Positions 9,094 to 17,544 of a DNA stretch of 18,494 nucleotides are shown here, one piece after another (the stretch's first letter is position 1; the number at the start of each line of letters is the position of its first letter). Source of the stretch: an uncultured Coriobacteriales bacterium (lineage in GTDB: Bacteria; Actinomycetota; Coriobacteriia; Coriobacteriales; UMGS124); contig CAIFEU010000040.1 in the NCBI GenBank assembly GCA_903789505.1, forward strand, positions 1-18,494, written 5' to 3'. The notes under the pieces were generated by a model. It was not told the DNA's origin. It saw nothing but the letters and a program-made list of their open reading frames with translations, and ran no database searches. The position numbers and the translations under genes are program-made.

Positions 9094-12000
9094 TCAGGCG
9101 GCGTCGGCGGCAGGCAATTGGCCGGCACGACGGTTGCGCCGGTTGACCGTCACGCAGACGACGACGCCCAGGACGATGCCGACCACGGACAGCTTTGCCC
9201 CCAGCACCAGGTGCGGCGACGTGTAGCTCAGCACCACCCGGTGCGTGCCCGCGGGGACGTCGACCGACATGAAGCCCAGGTCGGCACGGTGCACCTGCGC
9301 GGGCTGCCCGTCGACGGTCGCGGTCCAGCCGTCGGCATACGCCACGGACAGGAACAGCTGCCCGTCCGTCTCGCTGGTCGCGGTCGCGCTGATCGTGTTG
9401 GTCCCGAACTCGATGTCCGTCGCTCCCGCCTCGATCAGCTTGTCGACCCTCTGGTCGAAGTCCCCCATGGAGAGGGCCCGCACCGACATCGTGTCGAACG
9501 AGTACCTGCCCTGAGATGAAAACTCGATCTTGACCGTCGTCGCGCCCTCGGCGCTGTAGCCCAGGTTGCAGACAAAGTCCTGCTTGCCCGAGTAGGTGTT
9601 GCTGTCCTTCGAGGGCACGTAGAGTCGCGAGGCTTGGACGGACGACTTGTCCCCCACCTCGCACACGATGCAGCCGACGCTCGTCTTGGCGTCGAAGACG
9701 TTCGCGATGCGGGCCTTCATCCTGCCGATGAATCCGAGGCTCTCCCAGTACTTGTGGGAGACCTGCTCGAGCAGGTCGGTGTCGGTGAACGTGAGGCCGG
9801 TGAACGCGACGTAGGTCTCCGCGTCGGCGGGCGAGTCAAACTTGAGCGTGATCGAGGCGTGATCGCCCTTCGTCGTGATCGTGTTGCCGTCGATGTCGAC
9901 GTCCTTGGCGTCGACGATCTCATAGGGCACGTCGATGGAGTTGTCGCCGACTTGGCCTGCGACGTCGCTCATGCCGCTCGTGACGTCGGACTCGTCGAGC
10001 ACGATCGCATCGAGCAGCGCATCGCCGCGGTCGACCTGGCCGAGCGCCTCGTATTCGTCGGTTGTGATGTAGCTGTTCGTGACGAACGCCAGCGGGGCCA
10101 CCTCGTCGGTCTCGTACAGCGAGTGCATGCCGCCCATCGTATCACCCGATGCGACGACAAGACCGTTGCGGAACGAGTACGGCAGCAGGGCCTCGTATCC
10201 CGCCGTCAGGTAGTAGTACTTCACGCCCAGAAGGGCCTCAAGCTCGCTGCGACCGTTGAGCGCACCGTAGCGGTAGTTGAGCCCCTCGGTGTCGACCAGG
10301 CCGAGGATGGTGTTGAAGTCGTCGACATACTGGGAGTAGAGGCTGTTGTAGAAGTCCGGCGACATGTGGCCCGTGATCAGGTTGGAGTTGTGAATCGCCG
10401 TCGCCGTGAAGGTGTCGCGGTCGTAGCGGTAGCTGTCGTCGTAGCCCTCGGTCTGGTCGATCAGCCCGGCGACGTTGTTAGAGGTGTGGAACGACCATGC
10501 CTTGTTGAAGCCGACGAACGTCGAGACCTGGTTGCAGAAGTATGGCGACAGGGCGCAGCAGAACGTGACGGCAGCGCTGGTCATCACGAGGGTGGCTACG
10601 GCGCCCACCAGCCGCCGGCGATTCCAGGCGCGCCCGGAAAGGACAACGGCGAGCAGCCCGACCAGCACGACATACGCGATGGCGAACGTGATGGAACGGG
10701 AGGGCAGCGGCAGGATGAGGCACACCGCACCGTAGACGACCGTTACCACCGCCAGCGTCAGCCGTTCGCGCCGCGTCGCCCGCAGCATCTCAGGCATCAG
10801 CAGGGCGACGACGTACGACACCATGATGTCGTAGGCCCAGACCCAACGGCAGGCAGGGTACTGCATGCCGTTCATGAGCCTCCCGAAGAACGGGAGCAGC
10901 ATCATGACCGTGAAGACGACGAAGACCGCGAACAGGCCCTTGTGCTGTCTGCGACGAATCACGAGCATGACCAGAGCGAGCGCGGCGAACGCGTTCACGC
11001 CGCCATAGGCGTCGCTGGCGTAGTCACCGATGAAGAAGCTCGTGATGAGGCCGGTCAGCGCGCGCTGGTAGTAGTCCAGGCCGTACAGCAGCGCGTCGCT
11101 GCGGGAGACGCTCATGCGCTCGTCGCCCGTCAGCGACAGCGCCTGGGGCAGCATCAGCACGCACGAGGCGAGGATGCTCACGGCGATGAGCAGCACGAAC
11201 AGGCCGAACCACCCGAGCAGGCGCACCGCACGGCCGCTCCGGGGGCGACCGGCATCGACCCAGCCGAAGAACGCGGCGAGGCAGTAGACGACCAGGAGGA
11301 TAATCAGCATGTAGGAGTCGTAGAACGACACCATCAGGCTCCACGTCATGGCGACGACGAACAGTCCCACGCCACGCCGCTCGAAGACGCGGTCGGTCCC
11401 CATGAGCACGATTGGACCGATAAGCAGGTTGAACATGAAGTTCGCCTGCGCGAACATCACGATGACGTTGCCCGCGAACACGTAGCACAGCGCGGCGACC
11501 ATCGTCGAGGAGCGGGAGCACCCGCGATGCATCGCCCAGCCGGAGAACGCGAGGCCGGCGAGATAGACGTTGAGCAGCGTCATGAACTCGAAGGCGAACT
11601 CGGCGTACCGCTCGGGGACGACGGCGCTGACCCAGTAGAAGGGGTTTGCAAGCGTCCCGAGCAGCGAGGTGAACGTGTCGACCCCGTAGCCGGAGTCCAT
11701 GGTCCACTGGGGGATGGCGAAGGTGTGGCTGACGAAGATATTGCTCGCGACCTCGCGCAGCCACTGTCCCGTATAGACGAACCACACGTACTGCTGGCTG
11801 AGCCCGTCGTATGACCAGATCATCGACTTGCCCGCCGCCAGGATGGTGACCATGATGGGCATCCAGGTGGCCGCGAACAGCAGCAGAAACAGCAGCGCGT
11901 AGCCCCCTCTGCGCGCGAGCATCCGTGATGCCCAGCGCAGGGCGGAGTCGATGCGGGGGAAGTCCCCTGGCCCGTCCGGGGCGGCCCCCTCCGGGCCTGT

Positions 12001-12120
12001 GCCGCCCGCCCCGGTCGCCACCAGGCAGGCGGAGCCGCCCACCTCGGAACCCGTCTCGGGGGCCGAAGCCGCCCCCAGCTCGCCCTGCACGTCAGATCGT
12101 CCGCGGCTCTGCAGGCTCAT
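9094..12120 (-). CDS. YfhO-family polytopic membrane glycosyltransferase
   Basis: Predicted polyprenyl-phosphosugar-dependent transferase of the YfhO/GT-C type. Bacillus subtilis YfhO acts with the glycosyltransferase CsbB to decorate lipoteichoic acid. The 1008-residue protein has a Gly/Ala-rich cytoplasmic N-terminus, then about a dozen hydrophobic helices. The first extracytoplasmic loop carries SYDGLSQQ with Asp105, the position of the proposed catalytic acid in GT-C enzymes. A large soluble domain (about 530-965) rich in Asp, Tyr and Thr lies outside, followed by a last helix (about 968-992) and a basic tail. The start is uncertain: the ATG at 12120 has GAGGAGGG 11 bases upstream, and ATGs at 12144, 12189 and 12252 are in frame. 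It is divergent from the aminosugar operon and probably supplies its final transfer step. Family confidence is good, but the acceptor is unknown. Confidence 0.85.
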   Translation of the reverse strand: MSLQSRGRSDVQGELGAASAPETGSEVGGSACLVATGAGGTGPEGAAPDGPGDFPRIDSALRWASRMLARRGGYALLFLLLFAATWMPIMVTILAAGKSMIWSYDGLSQQYVWFVYTGQWLREVASNIFVSHTFAIPQWTMDSGYGVDTFTSLLGTLANPFYWVSAVVPERYAEFAFEFMTLLNVYLAGLAFSGWAMHRGCSRSSTMVAALCYVFAGNVIVMFAQANFMFNLLIGPIVLMGTDRVFERRGVGLFVVAMTWSLMVSFYDSYMLIILLVVYCLAAFFGWVDAGRPRSGRAVRLLGWFGLFVLLIAVSILASCVLMLPQALSLTGDERMSVSRSDALLYGLDYYQRALTGLITSFFIGDYASDAYGGVNAFAALALVMLVIRRRQHKGLFAVFVVFTVMMLLPFFGRLMNGMQYPACRWVWAYDIMVSYVVALLMPEMLRATRRERLTLAVVTVVYGAVCLILPLPSRSITFAIAYVVLVGLLAVVLSGRAWNRRRLVGAVATLVMTSAAVTFCCALSPYFCNQVSTFVGFNKAWSFHTSNNVAGLIDQTEGYDDSYRYDRDTFTATAIHNSNLITGHMSPDFYNSLYSQYVDDFNTILGLVDTEGLNYRYGALNGRSELEALLGVKYYYLTAGYEALLPYSFRNGLVVASGDTMGGMHSLYETDEVAPLAFVTNSYITTDEYEALGQVDRGDALLDAIVLDESDVTSGMSDVAGQVGDNSIDVPYEIVDAKDVDIDGNTITTKGDHASITLKFDSPADAETYVAFTGLTFTDTDLLEQVSHKYWESLGFIGRMKARIANVFDAKTSVGCIVCEVGDKSSVQASRLYVPSKDSNTYSGKQDFVCNLGYSAEGATTVKIEFSSQGRYSFDTMSVRALSMGDFDQRVDKLIEAGATDIEFGTNTISATATSETDGQLFLSVAYADGWTATVDGQPAQVHRADLGFMSVDVPAGTHRVVLSYTSPHLVLGAKLSVVGIVLGVVVCVTVNRRNRRAGQLPAADAA

Positions 12121-12431
12121 ATGGGAAGAAGCCCTCCTCACCATCGCCCGCCCCGCCAAACCGAGCGGGACGGGCGACCAGCGCGTCATGCGCACCTCGG
12201 CGCCGCGCGCGGCGAGGTGCCGGGACGCGACGCTATTCCTAAAGTCATGCATCGTACGCGTGGGCTGTGTGCTTTTGTTGGCACGCGCCTCGCGTTATGC
12301 CATGCAAGATACCATACACGTGCACGTACTCTGCACGGTGCGCCGCGGCGCCGTCCGGCAGCCAGCTCGCTTGACCGCCGTCTGGACCCGCGATCACGCG
12401 GCGCCAGATTCGAAAGAGCCGAGGCTAAAAC
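12121..12431. promoter_or_regulatory. Divergent promoter region between yfhO-like gene and wecE
   Basis: About 310 bases separate the chosen starts. The part nearest the yfhO-like gene may be coding if an upstream start is used. The central section (about 12240-12335) is the least GC-rich and probably holds both promoters. It contains a 10-base palindrome, ACGTGCACGT (12318-12327), followed by another TGCACG at 12332-12337, which could be an operator. TTGGCA at 12278-12283 could be a plus-strand -35, but no good -10 lies at 17 bases. The wecE start has only a modest ribosome site (GAGG, 8 bases upstream). Confidence 0.4.
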
Positions 12432-13583
12432 GTGGTCGACTTCAACGTCCCCCCGTATGCGGGTAACGAGCTCGCCTACATCAAGCGCGCCATCGAGAAC
12501 CACAAGATCTGCGGTGACGGCGAGTTCACCAAGAAGTGCTCCGCATGGATGGAGCGGCGCTTCGACACGAGGCGCTGCCTGCTGACCACGAGCGGAACCA
12601 CCTCACTGGAGATGGCGGCGCGCCTGTGCGACCTCGAGCCGGGCGACGAGGTCATCATGCCGAGCTTCACGTTCTCCTCGACCGCCAACGCGTTCGTCCA
12701 GGTCGGGGCAAAGATCGTGTTCGTCGACATCCGCCCCGACACGATGAACATCGACGAGCGCAAGATCGAGCACGCCATCACCGACCGCACGCGCGTCATC
12801 GTCCCCGTCCATTACGCGGGCGTGGGCTGCGAGATGGACGAGATCATGCGCATCGCCCGCGAGCACGGGCTGAAGGTCGTGGAGGACGCCGCGCAGGGAG
12901 TGATGGGACAGTACAAGGGACGGGCGCTCGGCTCGATCGGGCACTTCGGCTGCTACTCGTTCCACGAGACCAAGAACTACTCGATGGGCGAGGGCGGCGC
13001 GATCTTGATCAACGAGGTCGACGGCCAGGACCCGACGCCCAGCATCGAGAAGTCCGAGATCATGCGCGAGAAGGGCACGGACCGCTCGCGGTTCATGCGC
13101 GGACAGGTGGACAAGTACACCTGGGTCGACTACGGCTCGAGCTACCTTCCCAGCGACATGCTCGCCGCATACCTCTGGGCACAGCTCGAGAAGGCCGACG
13201 AGATCAACGAGGACCGGCTGGCGACCTGGGACGCATACTACGAGGCGTTCACGCCCCTCGCCCAGGCGGGCCGCATCGAGCTCCCCCACGTCCCCGAATA
13301 CTGCAGGCACAACGCGCATATGTTCTGGCTCAAGTGCGCCGACTTGGACGAGCGCACCCGGTTCATCGCGTACCTGCGCGAGCGCGGCGTGAAGGCGGTG
13401 TTCCACTACGTGCCGCTGCACTCCGCGCCCGCGGGGCTGAGGTTCGGCAGGTTCGACGGAGGGGACGAGTACACGACCCGCGAGAGCGACCGCCTCGTGC
13501 GCCTGCCGATGTACTACCGTCTCTCCTCCGAGGACCGTCAGACGGTGATTGACGCCGTGACCTCGTTCTTCAGGGAGAACTGA
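12432..13583 (+). CDS. wecE: dTDP-4-amino-4,6-dideoxygalactose transaminase
   Basis: PLP enzyme of the DegT/DnrJ/EryC1 family that converts dTDP-4-keto-6-deoxyglucose plus glutamate to dTDP-Fuc4N in the cytoplasm. The 383 residues resemble Escherichia coli WecE (RffA) along their whole length as I remember it: KICGDGEFT, EPGDEVIMPSFTF, RPDTMNIDE, VHYAGVGCEMD, VEDAAQGV, SFHETKNYS, REKGTDRSRF and VFHYVPLHS. The PLP lysine is Lys181 in HETKN, the same position as in the E. coli enzyme. The GTG at 12432 gives the expected N-terminus (VDFNVPPYAGNE). It is the first gene of the operon, 3 bases before the ATP-grasp gene. The dTDP-sugar precursor enzymes (RmlA, RmlB) are not in the window and must be encoded elsewhere. 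Confidence 0.95.
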   Translation: MVDFNVPPYAGNELAYIKRAIENHKICGDGEFTKKCSAWMERRFDTRRCLLTTSGTTSLEMAARLCDLEPGDEVIMPSFTFSSTANAFVQVGAKIVFVDIRPDTMNIDERKIEHAITDRTRVIVPVHYAGVGCEMDEIMRIAREHGLKVVEDAAQGVMGQYKGRALGSIGHFGCYSFHETKNYSMGEGGAILINEVDGQDPTPSIEKSEIMREKGTDRSRFMRGQVDKYTWVDYGSSYLPSDMLAAYLWAQLEKADEINEDRLATWDAYYEAFTPLAQAGRIELPHVPEYCRHNAHMFWLKCADLDERTRFIAYLRERGVKAVFHYVPLHSAPAGLRFGRFDGGDEYTTRESDRLVRLPMYYRLSSEDRQTVIDAVTSFFREN

Positions 13584-13586
13584 GCG

Positions 13587-14957
13587 ATGGCGACGAGGAG
13601 CGCGAGGCAGGCGGGCGCCAGCGATGCGCGCACCAGGGGGGCGTCCGACGTCGGCGGGGAGACGGCTGAGGGCCGCCACCGCCTGCTCGTGCTGGGGTCG
13701 ATGGACGAGTTCGTCGGGCTGGTCGACATGGCGCGCGCGCGCGGCTATCGCACGTTCGTCGCGGACGGTTACCCCGACGGCCCCGCGAAGTCCCATGCCG
13801 ATGCCGCGTACGACGTCGACGTTCGCGACGTCGATGCCCTGGTTGAGCTCGCCCAGAGCCTCGAGGTCGACGGCGCGATCGCGTCGTTCTCCGACGTCCT
13901 GTTCGAGAGCCTGTGCCGGCTCACGCATGCCGCCGGCCTGTACTCCTACTGCCCGCTCGACGGCATGGCGAAGCTGCGCGACAAGCGACTGATGGGCGAC
14001 ATGTTCTCCCGTCTGGGGGTCCCGACGCCCGCCTCGCGCGTCGTGCACGCCGCGAGCGTCGAGAACGACCTCGCCGGGCTCTCGTTCCCGTGCGTCATGA
14101 AGCCGGTCAACGGCTACGGCTCCTACGGGATCTTCGTCGTGCGCTCGCCCGAGGAGGTGCGCGAGCACTTCGCGCAGACCGCGAGCGTGGGCAAGGACCC
14201 CGACGCGGTGCTCGTCGAGGAGTACGACGAGGGACCCGAGATCAACATGATCGCCTGGGTCGCGGCGGGAAGGGTGCACGCGATCTCCCTCGCCGACCGC
14301 GAGAAGTGCCCGCTGGTCGAGGGCGGCGTCCCCGACGTGGTGCGCATCACCTACCCGAGCGTGTGGGCCGATGGCGCGGCCGCGGCGGCAACCGACGTAC
14401 TGCAGCGCGTCGCCGACGACTGCGGCATCCTCGACGGCCCCCTGTCGATGCAGTTCTTCTGGCACCCCCAGGACCGGACGCTGGCGGTGTGCGAGGTCGC
14501 CGGCCGCGTGCTGGGCTACGAGCACGAGAACGTGCAGATCGGCAGCGGCCTGAGCATCGAGGAGCTGCTCCTCGACCTGACGTACGACCGCGAGCGCGGG
14601 CGCGAGCTCGTCGGGCGGCACAGCCTCTCGGACTTCGAGGGAGTGAGCTTCGTGCTCAACTTCCACGCGCTGCCGGGGTGCACCGGGGTGGTCGGCGACA
14701 TCAGCGAGGCCCGCGAGATCCTGGCGCGCCCCGAGGCGCTCGCGCCCTCGATGCTGCACTACCGCGTGGGCGAGAGGGTCGGGCACGGCAAGGGCGCACG
14801 CCCCTACGTCGCGCGCATCTTCTGCCACACCGACACCCGCGAGCAGGCCGACGCACTCACTGCGGAGCTCTTCCGGTCCTTCTCGGTGCGCGGGACCGAG
14901 GGCGAGGAGCTCGTCTGCCGCGAGAGCCTCCCGTTCATGAGGGAGTGGCGCGGATGA
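13587..14957 (+). CDS. ATP-grasp ligase of unknown substrate
   Basis: Predicted ATP-dependent carboxylate-amine ligase of the biotin carboxylase/carbamoyl phosphate synthase-like ATP-grasp superfamily. In its 456 residues a short disordered leader (about 1-30) precedes a Rossmann-like preATP-grasp part beginning HRLLVLGSMDEF. ATP-grasp features follow: Lys172 in CVMKPVNGYGSYG, the hinge acids Glu211-Glu212 in VEEYDEG, and Glu303 in CEVAGRVLGYEHE where magnesium ligands usually lie. Usual family members have E-x-N-x-R there, and here the sequence is EVAGR, so the metal site differs. It lies between wecE and a glycosyltransferase and overlaps the latter by ATGA. I infer that it attaches an amino acid or another acid to the Fuc4N amine, but peptide or free amino-acid ligation is also possible. 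Confidence 0.85.
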   Translation: MATRSARQAGASDARTRGASDVGGETAEGRHRLLVLGSMDEFVGLVDMARARGYRTFVADGYPDGPAKSHADAAYDVDVRDVDALVELAQSLEVDGAIASFSDVLFESLCRLTHAAGLYSYCPLDGMAKLRDKRLMGDMFSRLGVPTPASRVVHAASVENDLAGLSFPCVMKPVNGYGSYGIFVVRSPEEVREHFAQTASVGKDPDAVLVEEYDEGPEINMIAWVAAGRVHAISLADREKCPLVEGGVPDVVRITYPSVWADGAAAAATDVLQRVADDCGILDGPLSMQFFWHPQDRTLAVCEVAGRVLGYEHENVQIGSGLSIEELLLDLTYDRERGRELVGRHSLSDFEGVSFVLNFHALPGCTGVVGDISEAREILARPEALAPSMLHYRVGERVGHGKGARPYVARIFCHTDTREQADALTAELFRSFSVRGTEGEELVCRESLPFMREWRG

Positions 14958-16039
14958 GCGACGTCGCGCCCGCTCCCCTGCGCGTCTCGGTCGTCATACC
15001 GTGCTACCGCAGCGAGAAGACCATCGGCAAGGTCGTCCGGATGACCCGTGAGGTCCTGGTCGACCTGGGGTATGACTACGAGTTCGTGCTGGTCAACGAC
15101 GGCTCGTCCGACCAGACCTTCGCGCGCATCCGCGAGCTCGCCGAAGAGGACCCGCGCGTCAAGGGCATCGACCTGGTGCGCAACTTTGGCCAGCACGGCG
15201 CGATCATGGCCGGGCTCTCCCAGACGACCGGCCAGCTCGTGCTGCTCATGGACGACGACCTGCAGACCCACCCCAGCCAGATCCCGCTGCTGCTCGACAA
15301 GATCTACGAGGGGTATGACGTCGTCTTCGCCGACTACGGGCACTCGGGCATGAAGGAGAGCCTGATGCGCCGGCTGGGCTCGAGGTTCGCGGAGTGGACC
15401 TCGCGCGTGCTCACCGGGCAGCCCAAGGACATCTACGCCTCGAGCTTCTTCGTGATGCGCGACTACGTGCGGGACAACATGCTCTCCTACACGGGCCCCT
15501 ACCCCTACATCGAGGGACTCGTGTTCCGCGTGACGCGCAGTGTGACCAGCGTGCCGGTGAGGCACTTCGAGCGCGAGGTCGGGTCGTCGGGCTACACGCT
15601 GCGCGCCCTGGTGCGCCTGTGGTCGTCGATCCTGGGCATGTCGCTGGGGCCGCTGCGCCTGGCAGGGCTCGTCGGCTGCGTCGTGAGCCTGGCGGGGCTC
15701 GTCTGGGCAATCGTGATCGTTATCCAGAGGGTCGTGGGCATCGTCACGCAGGACGGCTGGAGCTCGATCATGGCCACGATGCTGGTCCTGTTCGGCCTCA
15801 CGCTCATGTTCCTCGGTCTGATCGGCGAGTATCTCGGCCGCCTGTCGCTGTCGATCAGCGGGCACCCGCAGTTCGAGATTCGCACGGCGCTGAACTGCCC
15901 CGACGGCGTCGACCAGGACAGCCGATTCGTGAAGCCCACCCCCCGGCGCGCGACGGGAGCGGACGGCGAGGCGATGGGGCCGGCGGACGAGGGGGTGCCC
16001 GCCTCGGGCGGGGACGCGGCACAGGGCACGCGCCCCTAG
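14954..16039 (+). CDS. ArnC/GtrB-like polyprenyl-phosphate glycosyltransferase (GT2)
   Basis: Predicted to transfer a nucleotide-linked sugar to undecaprenyl phosphate on the inner face of the membrane. The 361 residues open with a GT2 domain: VVIPCYRSEKTI, NDGSSD with Asp49, NFGQHGAIMAG, and the metal-binding DDDLQTHP with Asp100-102. Two hydrophobic helices follow (about 234-258 and 271-296), with GLIGEYLGRL after the second, as in ArnC, GtrB and CsbB. NFGQHGAIMAG and VRHFEREVGSSGYTLRAL closely echo E. coli ArnC, which handles a 4-amino sugar. The last 45 residues are a hydrophilic Gly/Ala/Pro-rich tail not found in ArnC. The gene overlaps the ATP-grasp gene by ATGA, so the two should be co-translated. 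The most likely donor is dTDP-Fuc4N or an acylated form. Confidence 0.9.
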   Translation: MSDVAPAPLRVSVVIPCYRSEKTIGKVVRMTREVLVDLGYDYEFVLVNDGSSDQTFARIRELAEEDPRVKGIDLVRNFGQHGAIMAGLSQTTGQLVLLMDDDLQTHPSQIPLLLDKIYEGYDVVFADYGHSGMKESLMRRLGSRFAEWTSRVLTGQPKDIYASSFFVMRDYVRDNMLSYTGPYPYIEGLVFRVTRSVTSVPVRHFEREVGSSGYTLRALVRLWSSILGMSLGPLRLAGLVGCVVSLAGLVWAIVIVIQRVVGIVTQDGWSSIMATMLVLFGLTLMFLGLIGEYLGRLSLSISGHPQFEIRTALNCPDGVDQDSRFVKPTPRRATGADGEAMGPADEGVPASGGDAAQGTRP

Positions 16040-16233
16040 CGGGACGGCGCCCCGCAAGGTCGCGCGACCGCACGCCGTCGGCAGGTGCGGGGCCTCCCGC
16101 CCCGACCCCCGCCGCCGGCGGCCCCCGCGCCCCCGCCGCCCCCCCGGCGCCCGGCCGCGCGCGCGGGGCCGGGCGATCTTGCCTCCCCGGTCCCACGACG
16201 TCACCGGAGCACATCGAAAGGGACGGTGCACAC
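16040..16233 (+). other. GC-rich spacer with hairpins and a C-run cluster
   Basis: This is the only sizeable gap in the plus-strand operon. GCCCCGCA (16049-16056) pairs exactly with TGCGGGGC (16086-16093). Between them lies the perfect palindrome GGTCGCGCGACC (16058-16069). C-runs of 4 to 7 bases then follow at 16100, 16106, 16122, 16130 and 16139, so the minus strand has G-quadruplex potential. No U-tract follows the hairpin, so transcription probably continues into the decarboxylase gene. No short gene is apparent. Confidence 0.5.
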
Positions 16234-17544
16234 ATGATCGAACCCATCCCCGTCGGCCTCACCGACTGGACGCAGCTGCAGACGCCGTGCTTCGTCTTCG
16301 ACGAGCCGGAGCTGCGCGCGAACTTCTCCGACTTCGACCAGGCGCTCAAGCGCGCTTGGTCGCCGCTGGCACACGTGGCGTACTCCGTGAAGACCAACCC
16401 CTTCGGGTGGATTCTCGACGTGGCACGCGAACAGGGTTGCCTCGCCGAGGTCGTCTCCGCGGACGAGTTCGCCCTGGCGCTCGAGCATGGCTTCACCCCC
16501 GACCAGGTCGTCTTCAACGGCCCGGTCAAGCCGCGCGACTGGCTGGAATACGCGCTCGCGAACGGCGCCTACGTGAACCTCGACTCCGTGCGCGACATTG
16601 CCTGGACCTGCGCCTGGTCACGGGAGCATCCCGGGCAGGCGCACGTGGGCGTGCGCGCGAACATCGAGCTGGAGCGCTTCATCCCCGGCGAGACGATAAC
16701 GGGCGAACGCGGGGGAAGGTTCGGCTTCTGCTACGAGAACGGCGAGCTCGCCCGCGTCATCGGGCAGCTGCGCGAGGCGGGTGTGGACGTGTGCGGGCTG
16801 CACATGCACGTCACGACCCTGAGCCGCTCCCAGCGCGCCTACGAGGTCCTCGCGCAGCACGCCGTGCGCATCGCGCGCGAGAACGGGCTGGCGCTGCGCT
16901 ACGTCGACATGGGCGGGGGCTACTATGGCGGCGGGATGCGCAACGACGGGGCCTACGAGCGCTACGCGGAGACGATGGCAAGCGTGCTGCGACAGGCGGC
17001 GGACCCCGCGACCTGCACGCTGCTGACCGAGCCGGGCGGAGCGGTCGTGTGCACCCCCGCACGGTTCGTGGGGCGCGTCGTGGACGCCAAGGACACCACG
17101 GTGGACCGGTTCGTGACCTGCGAGCTTTCACGCGTCGACATCGACCACGAGATGAAGAAGACGAGCTACCCCCTGCACGCGCTGACGCGCGACGGCACCC
17201 CCAAGGACCCCGGCTCCGCGACGGGCGCAACGACTCTGCCCCGCCAGGTGCTGTGCGGGTTCACCTGCATGGAGTCGGACCGACTGTGCGTGCTGCGGGA
17301 CTGGCCCGAGCTCGAGGTCGGTGACGTGCTCTACATCGACTTTGCCGGCGCGTACTCGATGAGCTTCACCCCCGGCTTCTTCATCGAGCACGCCCCCGCC
17401 GTGTACCGGCGCGGCGCCGACGGCGCCTGCACGCTGCTGCGCGGCAACGGCAGGCCGCCCGCTCCTAAGGACACCGGGAGCGCGCATCGCCGGGCGGGCG
17501 AACAGAGGCGCGAGGCACCCCGAGACGAGCCGGGCCTTCGATGA
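16234..17544 (+). CDS. Fold-III PLP decarboxylase (Orn/DAP/Arg decarboxylase 2 family)
   Basis: Pyridoxal-phosphate barrel enzyme related to diaminopimelate, ornithine and carboxynorspermidine decarboxylases. It has 436 residues, with PLP lysine Lys53 in AYSVKTNP, His190 and His192 in LHMHVTT, the phosphate-binding glycines in DMGGGYYGG (227-229), Glu266 in EPGG, Cys345-Met-Glu-Ser-Asp349, and the GAYSMSF segment near the end. Several usual residues differ: EPGR reads EPGG, and the H-I-G-S loop reads H-V-T-T. It is therefore unlikely to be the housekeeping LysA. The last 40 residues are hydrophilic and variable. The ATG at 16234 has AAAGGGA 10 bases upstream, and the first SMR gene overlaps its stop. 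Its place between a glycosyltransferase and flippase-like genes suggests it makes or trims the group attached to the sugar. The substrate is unknown. Confidence 0.88.
   Translation: MIEPIPVGLTDWTQLQTPCFVFDEPELRANFSDFDQALKRAWSPLAHVAYSVKTNPFGWILDVAREQGCLAEVVSADEFALALEHGFTPDQVVFNGPVKPRDWLEYALANGAYVNLDSVRDIAWTCAWSREHPGQAHVGVRANIELERFIPGETITGERGGRFGFCYENGELARVIGQLREAGVDVCGLHMHVTTLSRSQRAYEVLAQHAVRIARENGLALRYVDMGGGYYGGGMRNDGAYERYAETMASVLRQAADPATCTLLTEPGGAVVCTPARFVGRVVDAKDTTVDRFVTCELSRVDIDHEMKKTSYPLHALTRDGTPKDPGSATGATTLPRQVLCGFTCMESDRLCVLRDWPELEVGDVLYIDFAGAYSMSFTPGFFIEHAPAVYRRGADGACTLLRGNGRPPAPKDTGSAHRRAGEQRREAPRDEPGLR

Noticed and set aside
9634..11814. A 726-codon plus-strand open frame opposite the YfhO-family gene
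   Set aside because: The composition is His/Arg/Asp/Glu-rich with no recognisable domain, whereas the opposite strand encodes a coherent series of membrane helices. It is a shadow frame.
12603..16231. Two long minus-strand frames (741 and 475 codons) opposite wecE, the ATP-grasp gene and the glycosyltransferase gene
   Set aside because: Both lie opposite genes with intact catalytic motifs and have low-complexity arginine-rich translations.
16234..17544. Housekeeping diaminopimelate decarboxylase (lysA)
   Set aside because: Key loops differ (EPGG, HVTT, CMESD), and no lysine-pathway genes are near.
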